DNA of 64,000 nucleotides from Cryptomeria japonica. Taxonomy: Eukaryota; Streptophyta; Pinopsida; Cupressales; Cupressaceae. Position numbers and translations under genes: made by a program. The notes beneath the pieces were generated by a model. The model was not told the DNA's origin. It did no database searches and saw nothing but the letters and a program-made list of their open reading frames with translations. Shown piece after piece: positions 56,846-64,000 of this stretch. Positions within the stretch are counted from its first letter, which is position 1; the number at the start of each line of letters is the position of its first letter. The stretch covers positions 367,640,667 to 367,704,666 of the forward strand of contig NC_081415.1 in the NCBI RefSeq assembly GCF_030272615.1. Direction: 5' to 3'.

Positions 56846-59526
56846 CCACAAATTATTTTTATATCACTACCTCATGAGGAACAAGGAGATGCCATTGTCA
56901 AACCCTTGGACGAAATATTTGGGAAGATTGGTGGTCCCAAATATTTTTCAAATTCTCAAATTATTGGAATTGTTCACCAGGAAATACAACAAGGAAAAAA
57001 GATACATCCAATTGCCCAATGGGGATCCATTCATCCGGATATCTATCAGGTCTATTCAAGAGGTTTCCAGCATGACATATGAACCTTACATGCCCCTATC
57101 TTTCATAGACTTAGAAGGAGAATATACCCATATAGACACCACCCACACAGTGTGGAAGTTGGCAATTCACAAAAAGGAGAAGGGATGACTCACAGAGCAA
57201 GATGGTCCTCCTTTTGAGATTACCATGTTCAGACAATACTTGGAGTACACATATTGGGCATGCATCTAGGTCTATGGGGAGGAAGTTCTTGATGTTACAA
57301 GAATAGGTCCATTGGTGTTGACTGTGGACATTAAAATGCATGAGCTGAGGCCATTTGATTATGCAACCTACTTGGCAAAGAAGCTGCATGAAGGGTTTTT
57401 GAGTTTGCAAATAGAGCCTAACCCTACTTTCAAGTTTTACTCATTGCTAATACATATAGTTTTGTTTTATGGTCAAATGCAAGGTTTGTGGCCAGGAGAA
57501 TTAAAAGTGACTTCCAGGAACAAAGAGGGATAGGACCAACCAATTCAATTATCAATATCCCTATGGGACTCAAGGTTCGACAAATCACACTATGTGTTGT
57601 TTGAAGAATATTTTGTCAAACCCTTGTACAAATTGTTTGGGGTAGAATGTGAGGGGTCTATCTCATAGGAGATTAAAATATTATTGAGACCCCATGCTTT
57701 TGGAGATGCTAGGGTCAACCACAATTGGGGTGACTGGTTTGTATGCCAGAATTTCACTTTTCTCAGGGTTTATGGTTTTGAAGGTGTTCTATTTATACTG
57801 CCTATGTTAGTTCCTGATAGAATTGCATATCTAGAGATTGTTAGGTAGCTTAGTATATTAAATACAAAGCATTTGGGTGATGCACATAAATAGACATTCA
57901 TGCCTGGCACTTTACATTTCAGAGATTTCACAATTGTGTCTACCAAGGCATATGAAATGATTGAAAAGAAGCTAGTAGAGGAGTACAATTTTTATGGACA
58001 CCAAACTTGGAAGAATTATGATCCAAAATGATATATTCACCACTACAGGGAGAGCCAGAACTTGGGAGAATATTTGTACATACCCATGGAGGTTGAGGAT
58101 TTATTTAGGAATAAGGAGCGGGATGAGGCTGATGCAGTCTTAGAGGAGTTGAACAAAAAATTGGAAGAGTGGAAGTAGAGGCTTCAAGAACTAAAAGAAG
58201 AAAGAGATTCTGAAAATGTAGTTGTGTCTACCCTCCATGCACCTGAACTAGAAAAAATGGCAAAGAGCCAGGAGCAAGCTATGATGAGACTCAATGCCAA
58301 CACAGATGTCAGGATGGAAGAGCATGCAACTTTTGTCATAGATGAAGTTTTTGTATAGTCCAAAGAGTTTAAGTCCTTCTCATACCACTACAAAGGAAAA
58401 ATATTGAGGGAGAGCATCCCAAACGTCACCCCTGAGAATGAAGCAGAGATGCTAAAAAATATTGAAGGAAGACATCAATACAGAGGTGGCTACAATGACA
58501 CCATAGAGAGGGAGGCAACTTCTCACTAAGGTAGACATCATTTTGTTCCCAGGATGGGATTTAAGTGCCTCTTTCATTTTTGACAGTTTGTTGCATTCAG
58601 ATATAAAAGATGTAAAATTAGATATACAAGGAGTTGATAAAAATTTTATTGGATCAAGATATGATCCAAATGAAGAGGAAATGTTGCTTTGGGCTCTATA
58701 CCCTTCAAATAAAAGACCCAAGATTATAGATTTAGATAAGGCATTTGGGCATATGATGAGGCTGAAAGTGGGAGAGGTTAATCAAATTATCACTGTAGAT
58801 TTGGGGATTAACATTGCAAAACTAAATAATGCAGTGGGTGTTAAAGGAGGGCAAAAAATATAGAAATTTATATGAAGACTTGTTAAGAAGACGTGGTCAT
58901 AAGTACCACAAATAACTGATACTGGTATGCAGTGGAAAAATAAATATGAGGACCAAATGAAAGAAAATATAAAGCTGAGAAGGCAAATCGGGACTTCCAA
59001 GGTGGATGCTACGTGTGTTTTGTTGACCAACAAGTTTGAGCATTTGTTGGAAGTTCTCAAAGAATTATGGACCAATTGTCAGAAGACTCGTGATAATATG
59101 TCTTCTCATGAAAGAATTTTTGAGAAGCTGAAAGCATTGTTGAAAGAGAAGAGTGCTGAGGATAAAATTGTTGAGAAGATCCAGAGAAGGGTGAACAAGC
59201 ATGAGGCATTCAGTGTGGAAATCAAGCAGGAATTTACCGATTGTAAGGATATTGTCAGATATGGTATACCAGATATTGTGGATGAGGCAGAGCAGTTAAA
59301 AGACAAAGGGATTTGGATTGCAAAATGCTAGAATGTACTCAACACATCCCTTAATATTGCCCAGGTAGATGTTTTGGATATGAAGGAGACATGTGAGCAT
59401 ATGGAGAGAATGGTTACCATGGAGATCATTGTCATGGATACTTTATTCAACACCAACACTTACCAAGACAACAAGTATTTGGAGCATATTTAGAAATGTA
59501 ACACATTATGGGATGACCAAAATTGA
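56846..59526 (+). pseudogene. Unknown conserved ORF of the paired element, right copy, main part
   Basis: Continuation of 45201-45437. It reads NPWTKYLGRLVVPNIFQILK, RYIQLPNGDPFIRISIRSIQ and KLHEGFLSLQIEPNPTFKFY (57312-57533), HNWGDWFVCQNFTFLRVYGF, YLEIVR, then after a one-base frameshift near 58460 MFPGWDLSASFIFDSLLHS and YPSNKRPKIIDLDKAFGHMM (58543-58863), and a helical C-terminus with TCVLLTNKFEHLLEVLKELW (58927-59331). It ends at TGA 59524. Positions and residues follow the left copy closely. Stops differ mostly between the copies, so they arose independently. No known domain recognised. The coiled-coil-like C-terminus suggests an oligomer-forming protein. Confidence 0.68.
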
Positions 59527-59607
59527 CTTCTTAGTTTGTAATTTTGTTTTATGTCTGGCAGTTAGGTATTAGGTTTTAGTTAAGTTTAGTTTAACAAGAT
59601 GAAAGGG

Positions 59608-60510
59608 TGTGTCCTTTCACTTGAATCCTTTGGCTCACATATATGTAGCGAGTCATTTTTGTATCATAAAGAGATAGATAATATTCTACCACTGGCTAGG
59701 CTACAAGTATTATGTTTTAGAAAAGTCTAATAGGAATGAGGAGTTTATTTTGTGCAAAATGAATATATTGGAGTATTTGTAAGTGTATTTTTTGTGTACA
59801 TCTTATTCCAGAAGTTAATATACAAGATTTCTTTATTTTATCTTCAGACTATTATGTGTAATTTTGTGTTTGATGGAATTATATGTCCTCTTGATAAATC
59901 TTTTAGATTTGCTATGATGTGCCATCACATGATATTGTATTGAATGTTAAATTGGGTTTTTATTGCTCATACAACACATAATGAAACTTTCATAGTGATG
60001 GTCTTATAATTGTCTTTTGATTTGATAGTGATTGTTGTCCACAAAGTTATTCATTAATGGTAGATAATGGCACTGGTCTGTTATTAATCTTTGTTGAATA
60101 AGTTTGTATGCATTAGCTCCTTATCAAAGAAACAAATCTTCTAATTTCTATAAAAACTTCTCTTTTTCATAGTGGCTTAAAGTCCTAACAGTAATCTTTT
60201 GCATAACACAACCATATTCATACTTATTTTATCAATTTTAAAGGCATTCAATAAAAAGCACTTCTGTTAGCATAATTGTAGGAAAACCTTTTGCCATTTC
60301 TGCAATTGCTAAATCCCACAATTTAAATTCACTTAAAATAAACCTCTTTTGTGCTTGAGAGTGTAAGGTACACCCACCTAGGTTTAGTGGAGCCTAAAGT
60401 GCAGGGGAATTTGGTCTTCAACTATTCCTATTCATTGGCCAAGTCTAATTAGATTAACTAAAGATTAGACAAGTCTTTGGTTTCCCAATCTGTGGTTTTG
60501 GGCACCAAGA
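59608..60510 (+). repeat. LTR-like 3' terminus, right copy (903 bp)
   Basis: Begins TGTGTCCTTTCACTTG after the purine tract GATGAAAGGG and ends GTGGTTTTGGGCACCAAGA, where the left copy has ACCAACA. It is homologous to 35293-36209 in opposite orientation, with clear divergence. The final CA is changed to GA here, so the right boundary is less sure. Confidence 0.68.
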
Positions 60511-60735
60511 GTACATATAAAACATCAAAGAAATATCATATAATATTTATAAAAATATGTGCTAACAGTGGCTCTTTCTGGGTATGTAAGTTCTTTTTAG
60601 GGACATAGCAAGATCTCAGCTATCTCTGGAAAGTAGAGAAAACCATAAATAGAAATAAACCACAAAGGAAAACTAAACTACTATAGTACAAGAAATACTC
60701 CCTACTCCTTAAGAGAAAAAATGTTTGAGGTATTG
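60511..60735. other. Junction region before the right-hand gypsy element
   Basis: About 225 bp with no gene. On the minus strand TGTTAGCACATATTTTT (about 60552-60568) looks like an LTR start, so part of this may be a truncated 3' LTR of the gypsy element to the right. Not proven, because its other LTR is outside the window. Confidence 0.35.
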
Positions 60736-61964
60736 AGCATGTACTGGAAACTCCTGAATTTCACCATCAACATCTTGCAAGTATGAATTTTCCCCTCTCT
60801 TTTCCATGACGACATACGGTCCTAGCTAAAGTGCTTCAAATTTTTCATGCTTGACCTTATCTTGATCCTTTGGATTCTATTTTAGTACCCACTCTCCTTC
60901 CTCAATGGTCCTAATAGAAGCTTTCTTGTCATGTTATGCTTTTACCATCTTTTGCTTGTGTATATTCTGTTCTTGAGGCTCTCTTCTGTACTCATCCAAT
61001 TTGACCAACTGTATTAGCATGTCTTCCATAAAATCAACATCCTCTAAATATTCCTCTGAAACAAATTTATACACTAGGAGCAAGTTGTTCAAGGGTAATC
61101 ATGCCTCTTTACCATAAACAAGATGATAAGGAGAAAACCCTGTGGATTTCTTGATTGTTACCCTATCTCCCCATACTGCCAAATGTAACTTTGAATCTCA
61201 TGCCCTTTTGTTGTCACCTAATATCCTTTTAATGATTTTTAATAAGTTTTTATTTCTAGATTCTGCTTGTCCATTCCCATGGGGGTGATAAGGTGATGAA
61301 TATGACAAAGTGATTCCATAACTTTCACACAAATTAGAAAATTCTTTGGATCTAAAATCCCATTATCTACAACAATCTTGTGGGGAACCCCAAATCTTGT
61401 CAATATATTTTCCAAAAGAAACTTTGTCACCACCTTACTTGTAGCCTGCCTATTAGGAATTGCCTCTACCCATTTGGTAAAGTAGTCGGTGGCTACCAAA
61501 ATACATCTGTGTCCTCCACTAGATTTTTTTGCAATTTCTCCTATGAAATCAACACCCCACATCTGAAAAGGTTCTTCAGCTTACATGGGTCTACATGGAA
61601 GAGCTCCATCATATTTAAGCTTCCCTAAAAAAATTTGGCAATCCTCACATTTTCTAATATAGGTATGACAATCCCTAAAGATTTGTGGCCAATAATAACC
61701 ACTATTTAGTGTTTTATGGGCAGTAGTTTTTGTTGAAAAATGCCTCCCACATACTCTTTCATACAATTCCTTTAAGACAGATTGTGCTTGATGAACATCC
61801 AAACAAAATAAAAGGATACCATCTCTATTTTTCCAATACAAATCACCTTTAAGCAATACATATCTAGATGCTTGAAGCTTAAGTGTTCTTTGATTATCAT
61901 TTAAATCTTCTAGACATTTCATGTGTTTTAAGTAATAGACAATATGTTTATACCAAGGGCACAT
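60736..61964 (-). pseudogene. Integrase of the right-hand gypsy element
   Basis: From 61964 leftward: MCPWYKHIVYYLKHMKC, the zinc domain ending CEDCQIF (about 61640), a stop at about 61582, then the catalytic core WGVDFIGE (first Asp, about 61550), FTKWVEAIPNRQATS, FGVPHKIVVDNG (second Asp, about 61365). A frameshift follows; in the shifted frame YHPHGNGQAES carries the Glu (about 61262-61295). The C-terminal part to about 60740 is badly broken. Confidence 0.85.
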
Positions 61965-62179
61965 ATCAATGCTTATTTGAGCTTCCTCTAATTCTACCTG
62001 ATTTATTTGTGTTGCTTCCAGATTTGATTATGTCATCAATTTAGCTAAGGCCTGACCTCTAACCAATTTAGTGATCTGAATGTCAATGTTTAACTCTTGG
62101 ATTTGATTGATCCATCTACATTTTCTCCCAATAGTTTCAGTTTTCTGAAAATATCCTTGACTGTTTCCTTAGGAACGTA

Positions 62180-63602
62180 GGCAATAACATTATCTCCCAC
62201 TAAGTATGGTCTAAAAGATTTTATAGCTTTACTAGAGAATATGCTTGTTTCTCATTTATATCATAGTTTAACTCAGAGGCTTGTAGTGTCCTGCTAAAAA
62301 ATGCCACTGGTTGTTCATGACCTTCATCATTCTTTTGTAACATAACTGCAACAATGGTATGAAATGAAGCAAAAGAAAATACTTGAAAAGGTTTAGAGAA
62401 GTTATGAGACTTTAGCACAGGTGCTTCCTTGATGGCCCTTTTAATGATCACAAAGGCCTCAATTGCTTCATTGGTCCATTTTATCTTTGCACCCTTTTTT
62501 AACATCTTTGCAATAGGTTTGATAATTTCAAAAAAATTTGATACAAATCTTCTAACAAAATTAATTTTTCCAAAAAATGATTGAATAGCTTTTACTGTTT
62601 TAGGGATTTGAATTTTGTCAATAGCTGCAATTCTCTCAGGGTCAATCCTTACTCTCTCTTTAGATACAATATGACCTAGCAATTTACCTTCAGTGACTCC
62701 AAAGTGACACTTTTTGGGGTTTAGAGAAATACCATACTATAGTGCTTTGATGAAAATTTTCTCTAAGTCATTACAATGGTTTTCTGCTTTCTTGGAGTAT
62801 GCAGTCAAATAATCTTGTTATACAACCAAAATGTAATCAATGAGGCCTTCAAAAGATGCATCCATGGCCCTTTGAAAAGTAGCTCCAGCATTGGTAAGTC
62901 CAAATGGCATCCTGGAGTACACATATGTACCCCATGGTGTAGTGAAAGTTGTCTTATATTTTTCTGAATCCTTAACCTTCACTTGGTTGTAACCAAAAAA
63001 CCCATCCATCATAGAAAGCAATTCATTCCCTATTACTTTCTGCAGCAATGCTTCCATATTTGGTAGGGCATAATTATCTTTCAAGGATGATATAGTTAAA
63101 TTTCTAAAATCCACACACATTTTGATATCACCATTTTTTTTCTAATAAGCACCAGGTTTGACACCCATGTGGAATGCCTTATAGGCTCTATAATCCATGC
63201 ATTCCTCATCTTCATCAATTCTTATTTCATTTTGGGAGTCAATGTGGGATTTATAGGCCTTTGATTTTGCCTAAATGGTTTTGCATCAGGTTTTAGTGGG
63301 ATTTCATGCTAGAACAAATCCTCTCTGTATGCCTTGAGATCATCATATGACCAAGCAAAAACATGTTTGTATTTCCTTAGTAGATTTAGCAATGCAGTCC
63401 TAATATTTGGTGTAAGCTTCCTCCCAATGTAAACCTCTCTAGTATTGTTCTCACTTCCCAAATTTATTTTTTCTACTTCCTCACAACTTCCAGTGTTGGG
63501 CTTGAAATTTGTCATGTCCTTATTATCAAACATCCTTTCTAATTCTACCAACCCTTTTGGAATCTTATTTGTTTTAAGTTGTAAAATATTTTTTCCAAAC
63601 AA
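62180..63602 (-). pseudogene. Reverse transcriptase and RNase H of the right-hand gypsy element
   Basis: Lead-in KIPKGLVELERMFDN and HVFAWSYDDLKAY (63309-63602), then DIKMCVDFRNLTISSLKDNY, LSMMDGFFGYNQVKV and YSRMPFGLTNAGATFQRAM (62818-63120). At the catalytic position the sequence reads V-stop-QDYLTA (about 62800-62822), where this group normally has a Y-Q-D-D box, so both the Tyr and the second Asp are lost and the enzyme is dead. Connection and RNase H follow: GHIVSKERVRIDPERIAAID, FVRRFVSNFFEIIKPIAKML and AFFSRTLQASELNYDINEKQ (62221-62682). Confidence 0.88.
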
Positions 63603-63754
63603 TCATTCCTTACCATTTTCCTCTTCCACATATGAATTCCAATCCATATGTTGGCCTTCATATTGATCCTCACAAAACAGGAATTTTAGAAGATCCCTGT
63701 CATCATCAAATATCTGCCAATTTTTTATGTTATCTGGTACTGCAGGTCTAGTTT

Positions 63755-64000
63755 TTATTTCAACTTGGGTGATGTCATCAAAGGAATATCATTATATTTA
63801 ATTGCTAGATTAGCCATAAAATCAACCAAAATATTATTAGACCTTTCAATCCATCTTATAGAAAATGCATCAAAAAACTCAATGGAATCCCACACTTCAT
63901 TTTTGTAATTTCGAATCCTTACATTTTTAGTAGCAAATCTTTCCCTCACTTGAGATACTACTAACTCTGAATCACCATAAACTGTTAGTAATTTAATTCC
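63755..64000 (-). pseudogene. RNase H-like segment upstream of RT, partial
   Basis: Open to the right edge: LTVYGDSELVVSQVRERF (about 63945-64000) then YKNEVWDSIEFFDAFSIRWI and NNILVDFMANLAIKYND. This is the C-terminal part of a cellular-type RNase H (GDSELV carries a catalytic Asp; D-xx-AN near the end). It sits 5' of RT, unlike the Tat element where the second RNase H follows RT. A stop at about 63755 ends it. Confidence 0.7.

Larger units (their letters stand above)
43637..60510 (+). mobile_element. Right copy of the unidentified paired element
   Basis: Plus-oriented copy with an upstream ATCGGG-rich region (about 43640-45200), the unknown ORF (45201-45437, resuming at 56846-59526), and an LTR-like 3' end (59608-60510). 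It is split by the Athila composite 45443-56840, which duplicated AGGGG. Removing that insertion restores homology to the left copy across the join (left: KIRGHKLFLYHY). The right boundary is set by loss of homology to the left copy near 60510; no target duplication was found. Confidence 0.65.
60736..64000 (-). mobile_element. Ty3/gypsy element, 3' part of pol, runs off right edge
   Basis: Minus-strand pol in the order: RNase H-like segment (at the right edge), linker, RT, RNase H, integrase. It differs from both the Tat and Athila elements here in its RT box (QD-type) and in carrying an RNase H-like segment upstream of RT. Gag and the 5' LTR lie outside the window. Broken throughout. Confidence 0.82.

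Noticed and set aside
35293-60510. Single foldback insertion with a target duplication
   Set aside because: The left flank is GGTTA and the right flank GTACA, so no duplication supports one insertion event for the whole pair; kept only as a hypothesis.

Overview
The window is plant nuclear DNA made almost entirely of nested, decayed transposable elements. No intact host gene, tRNA, rRNA or CRISPR array was found. The evidence for a plant is a CACTA (TNP2-type) transposase, Ty3/gypsy elements of Tat and Athila type, a Ty1/copia-like element with a tRNA-iMet primer-binding site, and a plant mobile domain (PMD) gene. A large-genome seed plant, possibly a gymnosperm, is my inference; the species cannot be read from this sequence. 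Nearly every coding region carries stop codons or frameshifts.

Layout. (1) 1-3596, minus: 5' part of a CACTA transposon with a TNP2 pseudogene. It sits in a proline-rich, coding-like minus-strand remnant (3597-4461, resuming at 12570-12840). (2) 4462-12564, plus: a structurally complete LTR retrotransposon with two 1191-bp LTRs and the target-site duplication (TSD) ATGCT. It has gag but no pol, plus a second ORF of about 1,120 codons of unknown function. (3) 12841-15022: unassigned repeat-like DNA. (4) 15028-31576, minus: a complete 16.5-kb Tat-type Ty3/gypsy element with TSD CATAG, dual RNase H and a G-patch. It carries a PMD gene on the opposite strand and inverted arrays of a GCGCTAA-type motif near both ends. 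(5) 31934-35287, minus: 3' LTR and 3' coding part of another pol-less element related in layout to (2), cut off on the right.

(6) 35293-60510: two diverged copies of one unidentified element, head to head around about 43.6 kb. Each carries a ~0.9-kb LTR-like end and a ~950-codon ORF conserved between the copies. The left copy (minus) is interrupted by a solo LTR (40226-42760, TSD TTCAA), which itself holds a solo LTR of the Tat family (41544-42674). The right copy (plus) is interrupted by an 11.4-kb Athila-type composite (45443-56840, TSD AGGGG) with two full LTRs, a duplicated gag start and a third, truncated LTR. (7) About 60511-64000, minus: pol of another Ty3/gypsy element running off the right edge.

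How the pieces relate: gag, protease, RT, RNase H and integrase are the normal replication set of LTR elements, and all sets here are broken. The most notable content is the extra cargo: the second ORF of element (2), the ORF of pair (6), the PMD gene in (4) and the post-pol ORF of the Athila element. Insertion order can be read from the nesting: element (6) is older than both the Athila composite and the solo LTR inside it, and the Tat solo LTR is younger than the LTR it sits in.
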